Counted from the stretch's first letter, positions 52,485 to 62,375 are shown. The stretch is DNA of 64,000 nucleotides from Prevotella sp. (GCA_017458225.1 JAFTFX010000026.1:1-64000); one strand, 5' to 3'. The notes: generated by a model from the letters alone, not told the origin. Numbers and translations: made by a program.

Positions 52485-52503
52485 AACTTTTTCCTCCTTT
52501 CTT

Positions 52504-55107
52504 TTAGAACTTATATGCAATGTTCAGCATGCCGTTGATGCCGTAAGCATAATATTTCTTCGGGTTACGGGCGAAAGAGTAGGCACGCATGTTGCTGCTT
52601 GCGGTATAGTCACTACGGCTCTGCTCATAGCCGCCGGTCACAATGTTCTGGTTGTTAAGCAGGTTGGTCACCGAAAGGTTGATGCTCATAGAGCGGCCAT
52701 GCTTCAGCCAGATGCTCTTGCCGATAGACAGGTCGAGCATGAAGCCGCCGTGTCCCTTCTCCTGTTCCAAAGCACTCATCAAGACGTTGCCAGCATTGTC
52801 CATAACGGTCTCGCCTGCCTTCTGGCGTGCTTTCAGTGTTGACTCGTAGCGATAGCAGGGCGAGTAGGACAGGTAGATGCGGTCGTAGTAGTTGCCATTC
52901 ACATCAATGAACCATCCACCCTGATGGTAGCTCAGAATGAGGCTCAAGGCGGTCAGCGGTGTACCAGCCTCGCGCATGTTCTTGTTCAGTACCATTTCAG
53001 GCTGGTTGTCGTTGTTGTCATTGTAGGTTCCGTCGGTCGAGCTCATATACCACACACGGGCATTGTTCGTGTTCTTGGCCTCGCTGATGGTTCCCAGAGT
53101 CTTGATGTTGAAAGCGCTGGTCAACTTGAAGTTCAGTCCCCATTCCACACCGTAGTATTCTTTGTTGATGCCGGTCATGGAAACGTAGGAGAACGAGTTG
53201 ATATCGTCGAAGTAGAAGTTCTGCCACTCGGTAGCATCCTTCACCTGGCTGTAGTAGCCGCTGATGTTAGCTTTCAGCCAAGAGGTCTGCAGCTGATAGC
53301 CTACTTCGCCGCTCAGCACCTTCTCGTTCTTCAGGTCGACCACGAAGTCGTTGTTGATCTCGGGTGATACAAAGGCTGTTGAGGCCTGTGGGGCTTTCTG
53401 CTCATAGCCACCGCCAAGGGTGATGGCATTGCCCTTGCCGAGGTTGAAGGAGAAACCAATCTTTCCGCCGCCCTCCAGGAACTTACCTTTCTTGCTCTTG
53501 CCGAAAGAGTTGTCGAACGAGGTGCCATCGGCCAACTGTACGAATCCCATGCCGTTCGACATCTTGCCTTCGCGCTGCATCTCTACACCGGCTACACGAC
53601 CACTGATGAACGAGTGAACACGTCCACGGTCGTACTTAAAGGTGAGCCAGCCGGCAGCCTTGTTGACAAACAGGTTGTAGTCGTAGCCGAACTTGTCGCC
53701 TTCCTTGACAATACCGTTGGGATTGTTAGTGTCATACTGGATACGGGGATCGTTGGGGGCATACTTGCCCAAAGCATAGGTGTTGATGTTGTGGAACTGC
53801 TGGGCACCCATCAGATCGTCCATGGTCTGATAGTGCATGCCCTTGTTGGTTGCCAGCTGAACACCCAGGTTCAGCGATGCATAGCGGTTCAGCTCTTTGT
53901 TCAAACTTGATGCCAGGGCGATATTCAGGTTGTCATTATGCTTGGCCTGAATGTAGTACATAGCGTCCTGGCCCTGTGCTGCTGCAGCGTGGTTGGCTGC
54001 ATAGAGACGGTCGAAGTTGATCTGACGGTCTTCCTTGTAGCCAGAGAATATGGTTTTTGCACGCAGCCAGTCGCTCTGTGCCTGCTCCGTGCGCAGATGG
54101 CCCAGTCCTTCGCGTCCCCACACGTCATAGTAGCTGGAAGGCATGTTTTTCCAGTAGTCGGGATGGGGGTTGTCGGCATTGTTGTAGTTCAGCTTCGTGC
54201 TCTTATACATAGAGTAGCGACCCGTGACGGCAGTGGTGAGCTTGGTGCGTTCGTTGATCTGCCAGTCCCAAGTGGCCAGCAGGGTGGGGGCGAAGTCGTT
54301 CACCACGCGCGAGTTGCGCTTTTTGCCGTTCTGATAGCCCCAGTAGGGGTTGTAGTAGCGGTCGTTGGCCAGCCAGTAGCACTCGTCGGTGGCTGCACCC
54401 TGTCCAGCTCGCTCAGTAGGGTTACCCCAAGTGACGATAGAGATGTGGTGCTTGTCGCCAATGAACTTCTCGGCTCCGAGGAAATAGGAAAGCGAGTTGT
54501 AGAACGTTCCTTCCACATAGCCAGTATTCATGTCGGCCCAACGGTAGGTCAGGTTGGCTGAGAATGCCCAGCCGTTCTGTAGAATACCGCTGTTGTAGGT
54601 GTACATGCCGCGAAGTGTGTAGTTGCGGTTGGCACCTGTCAGCGTGAGGCGCTGTCCGGTGGCAAAGTGTGACGGACGGAAGTTGTAGTTGTTTGAGCCG
54701 CCCATGGCCGACATGCTGAAGCCGTTGTTCTCGAATGGCAGCGAGTGTTCAACATCGCGTGTCTGTTGGTTCAGACCACCAACCAGCGAAAAGCGGAACT
54801 GGCCGGTCTCCATGTCGTTCATGGGAACGCCGTTGATGAAAATTTCATTGTACTTTTGATTAAAAGCACGATAGCGGAAACGTACGGGACTGAACAGATA
54901 GCCCACCTGTGAGGCGTAGATGTTATTGTTCGAGTTGACGATGGTCACGTTCTGCGACATGTCATCGTCTTCTCCCAGCTGAGCTTCCGTGAAGGTGAAT
55001 GCCTGCTCGTCCTGAACGCCTACAACTCCCAGGGAATCTTCTTCCTGGGCAATGGCAGCCGAAGAGAAACAGAGCGCAAACACCAAAAATTTCAGCTTTT
55101 TGCTCAT
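52504..55107 (-). CDS. TonB-dependent outer-membrane receptor
   Basis: An 867-residue receptor: signal FLVFALCFSSAAIAQ, a plug domain (NVTIVNSNNNIYASQVGYLF, EIFINGVPMNDMETGQF) and a long beta-barrel ending in aromatic GINGMLNIAYKF. The usual N-terminal carboxypeptidase-like domain of SusC proteins is absent. It is the first gene of a unit with the DUF5689 and OB-fold lipoproteins and nuclease, suggesting nucleic-acid-derived substrates. A consensus promoter lies upstream. Confidence 0.88.
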   Translation of the reverse strand: MSKKLKFLVFALCFSSAAIAQEEDSLGVVGVQDEQAFTFTEAQLGEDDDMSQNVTIVNSNNNIYASQVGYLFSPVRFRYRAFNQKYNEIFINGVPMNDMETGQFRFSLVGGLNQQTRDVEHSLPFENNGFSMSAMGGSNNYNFRPSHFATGQRLTLTGANRNYTLRGMYTYNSGILQNGWAFSANLTYRWADMNTGYVEGTFYNSLSYFLGAEKFIGDKHHISIVTWGNPTERAGQGAATDECYWLANDRYYNPYWGYQNGKKRNSRVVNDFAPTLLATWDWQINERTKLTTAVTGRYSMYKSTKLNYNNADNPHPDYWKNMPSSYYDVWGREGLGHLRTEQAQSDWLRAKTIFSGYKEDRQINFDRLYAANHAAAAQGQDAMYYIQAKHNDNLNIALASSLNKELNRYASLNLGVQLATNKGMHYQTMDDLMGAQQFHNINTYALGKYAPNDPRIQYDTNNPNGIVKEGDKFGYDYNLFVNKAAGWLTFKYDRGRVHSFISGRVAGVEMQREGKMSNGMGFVQLADGTSFDNSFGKSKKGKFLEGGGKIGFSFNLGKGNAITLGGGYEQKAPQASTAFVSPEINNDFVVDLKNEKVLSGEVGYQLQTSWLKANISGYYSQVKDATEWQNFYFDDINSFSYVSMTGINKEYYGVEWGLNFKLTSAFNIKTLGTISEAKNTNNARVWYMSSTDGTYNDNNDNQPEMVLNKNMREAGTPLTALSLILSYHQGGWFIDVNGNYYDRIYLSYSPCYRYESTLKARQKAGETVMDNAGNVLMSALEQEKGHGGFMLDLSIGKSIWLKHGRSMSINLSVTNLLNNQNIVTGGYEQSRSDYTASSNMRAYSFARNPKKYYAYGINGMLNIAYKF

Positions 55108-55149
55108 AAAATTAGATTTGATTTTATAGTTAATAATTGTTTATTGCTG

Positions 55150-55181
55150 CAAAGGTACTCAAAAAAGGTCTATCAACCAAA
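55150..55181 (-). promoter_or_regulatory. Promoter for the TonB receptor operon
   Basis: On the minus strand TTTG (55181-55178), 20 bp, TACCTTTG (55157-55150). Confidence 0.8.
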
Positions 55182-55247
55182 TAATCCACAATTTATTTTT
55201 CAATATTGAAATACAAATTGTGGATAAAATGCAGAATAATATGCTTA

Positions 55248-55700
55248 TCAGTACTTTCTGAAGTGGAGGCGATAGAGTTTGTTTGTCAGCACCATGTGTT
55301 CGCCGCCCAGTTCCTGAATGTGCAGGACGGACTCTAGAACACTGTCGGCATTGTAGGTTCCAACGATGTAGTAGCGGGCCAGTGTGGCAGAGTCGTGAAC
55401 GATGCTGTCGGAAATCCTTTTGTGGTTAACGATGGGGTTCCAGATGCGGAGGATGTCGCCTGCCTTGTCGAAACGAAAAAGCAAACTGTTAAAGGGATTA
55501 TAATTGTCTCTTACTTCCAGCAGGTTGACTTGTACCGACCAGAATAGGCCAGAGTTGCGCATGTCGGCAATGCCGCCTGCCAGTGTGTCTACTTGGCGAA
55601 GTTGCCAGTATCCGTCCAGTTCTCCATTGTCAGAGGTCTCGAAGTCGCAGGCGGCAAAAACGGCGCAGGCGGATATGATGAGATATAATAGTTTCTTCAT
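55248..55700 (-). CDS. Lipocalin-like lipoprotein
   Basis: A 150-residue lipoprotein with lipobox AVFAACDFETSDN and a small beta-rich domain (ELDGYWQLRQVDTLAGG at the start, LLFRFDKAGDILRIWNP, NKLYRLHFRKY at the end), as in lipocalin-like proteins of Bacteroidetes. It is the last gene of the inositol-lipid unit, 5 bp after the Wzi gene. The ligand is unknown. Confidence 0.65.
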   Translation of the reverse strand: MKKLLYLIISACAVFAACDFETSDNGELDGYWQLRQVDTLAGGIADMRNSGLFWSVQVNLLEVRDNYNPFNSLLFRFDKAGDILRIWNPIVNHKRISDSIVHDSATLARYYIVGTYNADSVLESVLHIQELGGEHMVLTNKLYRLHFRKY

Positions 55701-55705
55701 GTTGC

Positions 55706-57262
55706 TTATTTCTTGATGTTAAGTCGTTTGCTGATGGTGAGTTGGCCGCCGGTGTTGTTGCCAAGCAGTCCGCCGTGGTCCAGTCCGAAGGCGGCCTTGA
55801 CAGCCCATCCGGCCAGTTTGTGTCCGTTGGCAAAGCGGTATTCAGCCTCGGCCAGCAGACTCATGTTACGCTCTGGGTCGGGCAGTGGATTGTCGTACGT
55901 TCCCCATCCGCGCTGCCAGGTGGCCAGCACGCGGTAGTGCAGACCTTCAAGAGGGTCGCCGCTCAGTCCGAAGTGCCAAGCCCAGAAACGGTTGTTCGCT
56001 ACTCTGGCTTCAGGAGTGGTGTTGTAGAGGGGTGAACGGTAGAGTGGGTTGCCCATTACCTGTCCCCAGTGCTGCCATCCTGCCTGATAGTAGTTGTTGT
56101 AGTAGTTGTCGCGTCCGGCAATATGGTCGGAAAGATAGTAGGTGCGGTCGTGGTAGATAGGACCGCTTTGATACTTGGTGTAGAGGTATTCCACCACAAT
56201 ATCATTCAGCCAGGGATTCTTTTTCAGTTTCAGTTCAGTTCCCATCATCATGTCTTTCAGGTCGTAGATGAGCCAGCGGCTGTCTTTCCACTCGTTGAAC
56301 TCTTCGCCGTGTCCATAGCCGTCGTAGTCGAGGAAGAACATCTGTGAGTGATCTTCAAAGAAGTGATCGGCATAGACCCCCAGATACCAGTCGTCGAAGT
56401 CCATGTTGACACGCAGCACATAGCTGCCTAAGTGGTTGCCCGAGGCATTTGCATAGATATCTTCGCCTGCATCGCCGCCACTGGGTATCAAGGCGTGAAA
56501 CATACCTTTGAGGCCGTCTTCGTTCTTGACGGCAATATATTCTATGGTGCCAGGTACTGAAGGATAGGGGTTCTGCACATAGCTTGTTCCACCGTACTGA
56601 CAGGCCATTTCGATTCCCATCTCTACGCTGACAGGCTTGTCTGCCTTGCCGATGCGCAGATAACCAGCTTTGGTGTGCAGTTTGGTATGTTCCGTGCGTT
56701 TGTAAGGCTCTGCTGTGAAGTCTTTCTGCCAACCGTCGTCGGTGGGCATGCCATAGGCAATATGTCCCTTAAATCCCAGCCAACCACGGGTGTAGGGCAC
56801 TGTCCAATAGTCTGGCAGCGACAGCCGGATGCTGGGCACGGGCCGTGCATTGATGCCCAAAGTCTGCGAACCGCTACTCAGTTCCTGATTCTTCAGCTCC
56901 ATGGGCTGCTCTTTGCTGCCTACGGTGAGCAGTCCTTTCAGCCAGCGCACGTCAGCGTAAGCCTGCTGGACTGCTACCGTGCTGGTGTAGCCTCCTGCAA
57001 CAGCAATGTCGGCACCGTAGGCGATGGCCCAGCGACGGGCTGAGTCGGCTTCCATGGAATGGAAAATACCGGCCCTTAGGTAGCCATTACTTGTCTTCAG
57101 CGAACTGAGACCGTACTTGTTGGCGTTCAGCCAAAGTGGTGTGTGGTCGCCCGATGTTGCGGAATACTGTGCCTCAGTCCGCACTTCCCACTGTGCCTGT
57201 ACTGTCAGTGAGACAGCGCTTAGCAATAGAGCACATAGGGGTCTTGTCAGTAGTTTCGTCAT
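55706..57262 (-). CDS. Wzi-family outer-membrane protein
   Basis: A 518-residue outer-membrane barrel of the capsule-assembly Wzi family. MTKLLTRPLCALLLSAVSLT starts a signal ending in VQAQ; then EAQYSATSGDHTPLWLNANK, GADIAVAGGYTSTVAVQQ, SLPDYWTVPYTRGWLGFKGH. ATG 57262 is chosen because it overlaps the preceding stop by 4 bp and begins a signal peptide; the longer frame overlaps the PAP2 gene. Here it is coupled to lipid genes rather than capsule genes. Confidence 0.8.
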   Translation of the reverse strand: MTKLLTRPLCALLLSAVSLTVQAQWEVRTEAQYSATSGDHTPLWLNANKYGLSSLKTSNGYLRAGIFHSMEADSARRWAIAYGADIAVAGGYTSTVAVQQAYADVRWLKGLLTVGSKEQPMELKNQELSSGSQTLGINARPVPSIRLSLPDYWTVPYTRGWLGFKGHIAYGMPTDDGWQKDFTAEPYKRTEHTKLHTKAGYLRIGKADKPVSVEMGIEMACQYGGTSYVQNPYPSVPGTIEYIAVKNEDGLKGMFHALIPSGGDAGEDIYANASGNHLGSYVLRVNMDFDDWYLGVYADHFFEDHSQMFFLDYDGYGHGEEFNEWKDSRWLIYDLKDMMMGTELKLKKNPWLNDIVVEYLYTKYQSGPIYHDRTYYLSDHIAGRDNYYNNYYQAGWQHWGQVMGNPLYRSPLYNTTPEARVANNRFWAWHFGLSGDPLEGLHYRVLATWQRGWGTYDNPLPDPERNMSLLAEAEYRFANGHKLAGWAVKAAFGLDHGGLLGNNTGGQLTISKRLNIKK

Positions 57263-58182
57263 GATATGTATTTTGTGTATGTTTGAATGATTCGTTGAAA
57301 TGCCGACCATCGCATGAGTACGCCTTCGAACAAAGCGATGCCAATGAGAGCCGTCATGATGCCCAGCAAGACATCTATGATGTAGTGATGACATGTATAG
57401 ACAGCCGTACACCAGATGCCCACTGAAATGATGCCGCAAAGTGTGATGAGCCATCGCGGTTGCCGGCTCATGATGGCATAGATGGTAGCCGTCAGCATGT
57501 AGGCGGCATGTAGCGATGGAACCGCTGCAAAAATATTGGAGGCTTTTACATATATGGTGGCAAAGAGCGGAAAGCCTATCAGTTCGTCAAAACGTGCCAG
57601 TCCAGCAGAGTTTGCAGGGGTTGTGAAGTCCGGTTCAAAGCCGTAGTTAATGGCATACCAGGGTGGGGCGGCAGGGTGGACATAATAGCCAATGAATCCA
57701 ATGATGTTGACTAACAGGAAAGCCCATGTGAAGCGAAGCCCCCACTGGCGTTCGCCTTTTAAGAAAAGCCATACAGAAAAGGCGATGGGGCCCGGCACCC
57801 AGCAGAGATAGAACAGTCCAGCCAATAGGTCGGCTACAGGGTGATGATGCAGATTAAAGTATTCGCCAGGAATGAGCGTCCCGTTCTCAGTAGCAATGCC
57901 GAACAGTGCTTTCTCTGCATCGTAGAGCCCTTGTATGTCGATGGGGTTCACTTCGTAGTTGGGACAGAGGCGCATCCAGTCGTAGCTGATTTCGAATAGA
58001 ACGAAGGGAATGCCCATCAAGGCGAACTTGCGCGTCAGTGGGTGGACAAAGAACAGAACGTTGAAAACCAGCACCATAGCGAGCTGTGCTGACGTGAGTC
58101 CCACTATCAGCCACTGTAATAGCAGAAAAACTGCCGAAGCCGACAGCTCAATAACGGTCTCTTTTCGTGAAACGTAGTTCAT
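57259..58182 (-). CDS. PAP2-family transferase, probable inositol phosphorylceramide synthase
   Basis: A 307-residue multi-pass protein of the PAP2/AUR1 type: GYYVHPAAPPWYAINYG, AVPSLHAAYMLTATIYA and TCHHYIIDVLLGI give the active-site histidines. In Bacteroides thetaiotaomicron a similar gene in a similar cluster (BT_1522) makes inositol phosphorylceramide; the assignment here rests on gene context plus motif resemblance. It lies 39 bp after the CDP-alcohol transferase gene. Confidence 0.8.
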   Translation of the reverse strand: MNYVSRKETVIELSASAVFLLLQWLIVGLTSAQLAMVLVFNVLFFVHPLTRKFALMGIPFVLFEISYDWMRLCPNYEVNPIDIQGLYDAEKALFGIATENGTLIPGEYFNLHHHPVADLLAGLFYLCWVPGPIAFSVWLFLKGERQWGLRFTWAFLLVNIIGFIGYYVHPAAPPWYAINYGFEPDFTTPANSAGLARFDELIGFPLFATIYVKASNIFAAVPSLHAAYMLTATIYAIMSRQPRWLITLCGIISVGIWCTAVYTCHHYIIDVLLGIMTALIGIALFEGVLMRWSAFQRIIQTYTKYIS

Positions 58183-58221
58183 TCGTGGTTGTTTTCGTGA
58201 TTGCGTTATTACGAAATATCG

Positions 58222-58860
58222 TTATTTTAATTTTTTGTAGCAGTGGGCAATTCTCCAGAAAGCGGTGATGTTGGCCAGCACGGCAATGAGTGTCATGCCG
58301 CCTGCCAGCCACCACAGGTTCTGGGTAATGCCTGTGATGATAGCAGCAACAGCTGTGACCACCACACGCTCAGGCCGCTGCATCAGTCCCACCTTGCACT
58401 CAATGCCCAGCCCTTCAGCACGTGCCCTTACATAGCTCACCATTACTGACCCCACCAGGGCGGCAAAGGTGATGACACCCGTCCAGAACCAGTCGGCCTC
58501 GATGAAGACGAGACTGATGCCGAAAAGTGTTACCAGTTCGCTGTAGCGGTCAAGCGTAGAGTCCCAAAGGGCTCCGAAGCGCGATGACAGGTTTCCCATG
58601 CGAGCCAGTCGGCCGTCCATCATGTCGAACAGTCCTGCGACCAGGATGATGAAGCCGCCCCAGCCAATCAGACCGAACGAACTCTCAGGCATCTGTTGCC
58701 AGCTTATAGCTGCATCCAGGAAGAATCCCAGCGCCAGCAGGTTGCCTGCAAAGCCGGCTGCAGTAATGCCGTTGGGTGTGATGCCCAGTTTGATCATCCC
58801 TTTGATGAAAGGGTCGATGCAATAGTAGATGATTTTTTGTAAGAAGTCGCGATAGTTCAT
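58222..58860 (-). CDS. CDP-alcohol phosphatidyltransferase, probable PI-phosphate synthase
   Basis: A 212-residue membrane enzyme with the CDP-alcohol motif in [28 protein letters not shown] written in the family form DGxxAR-x8-Gx3-Dx3-D. Other membrane helices follow. In the inositol-lipid cluster it would join CDP-diacylglycerol with inositol phosphate. It overlaps the GtrA gene by 4 bp. Confidence 0.82.
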   Translation of the reverse strand: MNYRDFLQKIIYYCIDPFIKGMIKLGITPNGITAAGFAGNLLALGFFLDAAISWQQMPESSFGLIGWGGFIILVAGLFDMMDGRLARMGNLSSRFGALWDSTLDRYSELVTLFGISLVFIEADWFWTGVITFAALVGSVMVSYVRARAEGLGIECKVGLMQRPERVVVTAVAAIITGITQNLWWLAGGMTLIAVLANITAFWRIAHCYKKLK

Positions 58861-59285
58861 ATTTCAATTCTCAATTTCTCCCTCAGGTGGGTTTCCTTGT
58901 AGACAAAATTGCGCTGCAGCATGTAGTTCCAAAGAACGGCCACGCAGACGGCTACTACGATTTTGGGGAAGATGAAGTAGTGTTGTGATAATTCGGTCAG
59001 TGCATAGGTGCCCAGTGTGTTCAGCACGATGCTTCCTGTCCATACAAAGAGGTACTTGCCCAATACGTTCGTTCTTTTCAGTCCCATGGTGTCGAATACC
59101 CATCGGTAGTTCATGGTGCAGTTCGTCAGTCCTCCTGTCAGTGCACCGAGAAATGACGACCATACATACCAAAGACCGGCGCATTCGGCTAAGACGATTG
59201 TCACCGCAAAGTCGATGAGCGTTGCTATCTGGGCGGTCAGTTGCGCTTTGCAGAATGTCCATATTTCCCGGCCTACTTTTCCCAT
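58857..59285 (-). CDS. GtrA-like small membrane protein
   Basis: A 142-residue protein with four membrane helices typical of Gtr[54 protein letters not shown] and [19 protein letters not shown]. GtrA proteins help flip lipid-linked sugars. In this cluster it may flip an inositol lipid intermediate. It overlaps the PgpA-like gene by 13 bp and the CDP-alcohol transferase by 4 bp. Confidence 0.8.
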   Translation of the reverse strand: MGKVGREIWTFCKAQLTAQIATLIDFAVTIVLAECAGLWYVWSSFLGALTGGLTNCTMNYRWVFDTMGLKRTNVLGKYLFVWTGSIVLNTLGTYALTELSQHYFIFPKIVVAVCVAVLWNYMLQRNFVYKETHLREKLRIEI

Positions 59286-59743
59286 AATAATATTATAAGG
59301 TATAGAACGATGAGCGAATAGATACCGGCCAGCAGGTCGTCGGCCATCACCCAGAAAGCACCTTTCCGCTTGTCAAGACTACGAATGCCGAGCGGCTTCA
59401 CGATGTCGAAGAATCGGAACAGCACCAGTGCCATCAGGGCCTGTTGCCAATTGGCGGCAATGAGTAGCGGTGTCCACACTCCTACCATCTCGTCGACCAC
59501 CACGCGGCTCGGATCGTCGCCCCAGTAAGGTTGCAACAGTTTGGTGGCCCATGTTCCCAAGGCGGTAAACACTACGATGCAGAGTGCAGTCAGCAAGCAT
59601 AGTTCTGTCGGGCCTGTCAGCGATAGTCCGCCCAGCCACAGCAGTGTAGCCAGCACGGATCCTGCCGTTCCAGGTCCCCAGGGCCAGAACCCAGCACCAA
59701 ATCCTGTGCCAATGATTGTCGGAATGATGGGTGGTTTCTCCAT
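59273..59743 (-). CDS. PgpA-type lipid phosphatase, probable PI-phosphate phosphatase
   Basis: A 156-residue protein of the phosphatidylglycerophosphatase A family: GTGFGAGFWPWGPGTAGS, DDPSRVVVDEMVGVW and FRFFDIVKPLGIRSLDKR with membrane helices. Next to a CDP-alcohol transferase and an inositol phosphate synthase it more likely removes the phosphate from phosphatidylinositol phosphate, as described for the Bacteroides cluster. First gene of the minus-strand unit. Confidence 0.83.
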   Translation of the reverse strand: MEKPPIIPTIIGTGFGAGFWPWGPGTAGSVLATLLWLGGLSLTGPTELCLLTALCIVVFTALGTWATKLLQPYWGDDPSRVVVDEMVGVWTPLLIAANWQQALMALVLFRFFDIVKPLGIRSLDKRKGAFWVMADDLLAGIYSLIVLYLIILLWEK

Positions 59744-59852
59744 TTGGGTGCAAAATTAACTATTTTATCCCAAATAAGAGGGATTATGTTCTAAAAAAAT
59801 TAATTTAATTAAAATCGTCTTTTAAAAAGCGTCGTTTTATGAAACAAATCAT

Positions 59853-59860
59853 TACCTTTG
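59853..59860 (+). promoter_or_regulatory. -7 element for inositol-phosphate synthase gene
   Basis: TACCTTTG, 58 bp before the start; no clear -33 TTTG. Confidence 0.6.
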
Positions 59861-59918
59861 CACGTTAATTGTTATATAAATAAGAAAAACAACACTTAGA
59901 AATTGAAAACAAACAGAT

Positions 59919-61229
59919 ATGGGACAAAAGAATGAAGTGAAGCCCGCAGAGGGCAAACTGGGAATCATGGTGGTTGGCTGTGGTGCCGTGGCCACAACGT
60001 TTATGACGGGTGTGCTGATGGCACGCAAGGGACTGGCCAAGCCTGTCGGTTCAATGACGCAGTACGATAAGATTCGCGTGGGGCGTGGTGCCGACAAGCA
60101 GTACAAGAAGTATGGAGAGATTGTCTCGATTGCCGACTTGGACGACATTGTCTTCGGCACATGGGATGTCTATCCGCAGAACGCCTATCAGGCAGCTATG
60201 TATGCCCAGGTGCTGAAGCCTCAGGACATTGAGCCGGTGCGCGACGAGCTGGAACAGATCATACCCATGAAGGCTGCTTTCGATAAGAACTATGCCAAGC
60301 GTCTGGATGGTGACAATGTGAAGGACTGCAAGACCCGTTGGGAGATGGTGGAACAGTTGCGTCAGGACATTCGCTCGTTCAAGGAGCAGAATGGCTGCGC
60401 TCGTATCGTGGTGCTCTGGGCCGCCTCTACCGAGATTTATGTGCCTGTCTACGAGCCTGTTCACAACCGCCTCTCCGACCTTGAGGCTGCCATGAAGGCC
60501 GACGACCGTCGGCATGTGGCTCCCTCGATGTGCTATGCCTATGCAGCCTTGAAGGAAGGTGCTCCTTTCGTGATGGGCGCTCCTAACACTACGGTCGACA
60601 TTCCTGCCATGTGGGAGTTGGCCGAGCAGACACAGATGCCTATTGCCGGCAAGGACTTCAAAACGGGTCAGACACTGGTAAAGAGCGGCTTCGCTCCTAT
60701 CATCGGCACACGTTGTCTGGGCCTCGACGGCTGGTTCTCAACCAACATTCTGGGCAACCGCGACGGCTTGGTGCTCGACGAGCCTGAGAACTTCCGCACC
60801 AAGGAGGTCAGCAAGCTCTCTACGCTGGAGACCATCTTGAAGGCCGACGAACAGCCCGACCTCTACACCGACTACTACCACAAGGTGCGCATCAACTACT
60901 ATCCGCCGCGCAACGACAACAAGGAGTCGTGGGACAACATCGACATCTTCGGCTGGATGGGCTATCCCATGCAGATCAAGATCAACTTCCTCTGCCGCGA
61001 CAGCATCTTGGCAGCTCCCGTTTGCCTCGACCTCTGTCTGCTCATCGACTTGGCTGCTCGTGCAGGCCGCTACGGCACGCAGCGTTTCCTCTCGTTCTTC
61101 CTGAAGTCGCCCATGCACGACTACACCGTAGGCGAAGAGGCTGTCAACCACCTCTATCGCCAGCACACCATGCTGAAGAATGCCATTCGCGAGATGGGTG
61201 GCTACGAGGCCGACGAAGAAATCGACTAA
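59919..61229 (+). CDS. myo-Inositol-1-phosphate synthase
   Basis: A 436-residue NAD-dependent synthase that makes inositol 3-phosphate from glucose 6-phosphate. It has a Rossmann start (GIMVVGCGAVATTFMTGVLMA), IVVLWAASTEIYVPV, PFVMGAPNTTVDIPAMWE, the active-site stretch IAGKDFKTGQTLVKSGFAP and a C-terminal FPLVL-type region. It is divergent from the PgpA/GtrA/CDP-alcohol/PAP2 genes. Together these give a complete route to inositol lipids. Confidence 0.92.
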   Translation: MGQKNEVKPAEGKLGIMVVGCGAVATTFMTGVLMARKGLAKPVGSMTQYDKIRVGRGADKQYKKYGEIVSIADLDDIVFGTWDVYPQNAYQAAMYAQVLKPQDIEPVRDELEQIIPMKAAFDKNYAKRLDGDNVKDCKTRWEMVEQLRQDIRSFKEQNGCARIVVLWAASTEIYVPVYEPVHNRLSDLEAAMKADDRRHVAPSMCYAYAALKEGAPFVMGAPNTTVDIPAMWELAEQTQMPIAGKDFKTGQTLVKSGFAPIIGTRCLGLDGWFSTNILGNRDGLVLDEPENFRTKEVSKLSTLETILKADEQPDLYTDYYHKVRINYYPPRNDNKESWDNIDIFGWMGYPMQIKINFLCRDSILAAPVCLDLCLLIDLAARAGRYGTQRFLSFFLKSPMHDYTVGEEAVNHLYRQHTMLKNAIREMGGYEADEEID

Positions 61230-61251
61230 AAGAAGACTGAACAACTGAATA

Positions 61252-61295
61252 AAAAGACTGAGGGGCTGTTTCTTAACGCAGCCCCTCAGTCTTTT
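61252..61295. terminator. Bidirectional terminator between inositol synthase and asd
   Basis: AAAAGACTGAGGGGCTG and CAGCCCCTCAGTCTTTT are perfect 17-bp inverted arms around a 10-nt loop. T-runs are on both strands, serving both convergent genes. Confidence 0.92.
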
Positions 61296-61313
61296 ATTAT
61301 ATACAATCTATTG

Positions 61314-62336
61314 CTATGCGAAACAAGGCAGCGCCTTCTTCTCCACCAGGTATTCGGCTATCTGCACGGCATTCAGTGCGGCACCCTTGCGAATCTGGTC
61401 GCCTGAGAGCCAGAAGGTCAGACCGTTGTCATCGGCCAAATCCTTGCGCACGCGACCCACGAAGATGTTGTCCTTGCCTGCTGTGTCTTTCGGCATGGGG
61501 TAGGTGAGGGTGGCAGGGTCGTCCACCAGTGTGCAGCCGGGAGCAGCAGCAATAGCCTTCTGCGCCTCCTCAACGCTGATGGGCTGCTCGGTCTCAATCC
61601 ACACACTCTCCGAGTGGCTGCGCAGCGAGCTTACACGCACACACATGGCCGAGCAACGGGCATCGGTATGCATAATCTTGCGTGTCTCGTTGTACATCTT
61701 CATCTCCTCCTTCGTATAGCCGTTGGGCTGGAACACGTCAATCTGCGGAATCACGTTGTAAGCCAGCTGGTGGGGGAACTTCTTGATGGTCTTTACCTCG
61801 CCCGTCTCCACAATCTCCTTGTACTGCTGCTCCAGCTCAGCCATGGCGGCAGCACCGGCACCGCTGGCACTCTGATACGAGCTTACGTGGATGCGCTTGA
61901 TGTGGCTCAGCTTCTCCAGCGGTTGCAGCACCACCACCATCATGATGGTCGTACAGTTGGGGTTGGCAATGATGCCGCGCGGACGCTTCAGCGCATCTTC
62001 GGCATTGCACTCGGGCACCACCAGGGGCACATCCTCATCCATGCGGAAAGCACTCGAGTTGTCTATCATCACGGCACCATACTTTGTGATGTCCTCTGCA
62101 AACTCCTTCGATGTACCGGCACCGGCACTGGTGAAGGCGATGTCGATATCCTTGAAGTCGTCGCCGTGTTTCAGCAGTTTCACCTCAATATCCTTACCTT
62201 TGAAGTTATACTTACGACCGGCCGAACGCTCTGAGCCAAACAATACCAGTTCGTCCATCGGGAAATTTCTCTCAGCCAGGATACGCAGGAACTCCTGTCC
62301 CACGGCGCCACTCGCGCCAACGATTGCTACTTTCAT
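61314..62336 (-). CDS. asd: Aspartate-semialdehyde dehydrogenase
   Basis: Asd reduces aspartyl phosphate to the semialdehyde for lysine, threonine and methionine synthesis. [18 protein letters not shown] binds NADPH; the catalytic Cys is in [24 protein letters not shown] and [14 protein letters not shown] are typical. 340 residues. A TACTTTTG element lies upstream at 62383-62376. Confidence 0.95.
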   Translation of the reverse strand: MKVAIVGASGAVGQEFLRILAERNFPMDELVLFGSERSAGRKYNFKGKDIEVKLLKHGDDFKDIDIAFTSAGAGTSKEFAEDITKYGAVMIDNSSAFRMDEDVPLVVPECNAEDALKRPRGIIANPNCTTIMMVVVLQPLEKLSHIKRIHVSSYQSASGAGAAAMAELEQQYKEIVETGEVKTIKKFPHQLAYNVIPQIDVFQPNGYTKEEMKMYNETRKIMHTDARCSAMCVRVSSLRSHSESVWIETEQPISVEEAQKAIAAAPGCTLVDDPATLTYPMPKDTAGKDNIFVGRVRKDLADDNGLTFWLSGDQIRKGAALNAVQIAEYLVEKKALPCFA

Positions 62337-62375
62337 TTTGTTACTTTATAAAAGGTTTTACTTTCTATTTGGCCG

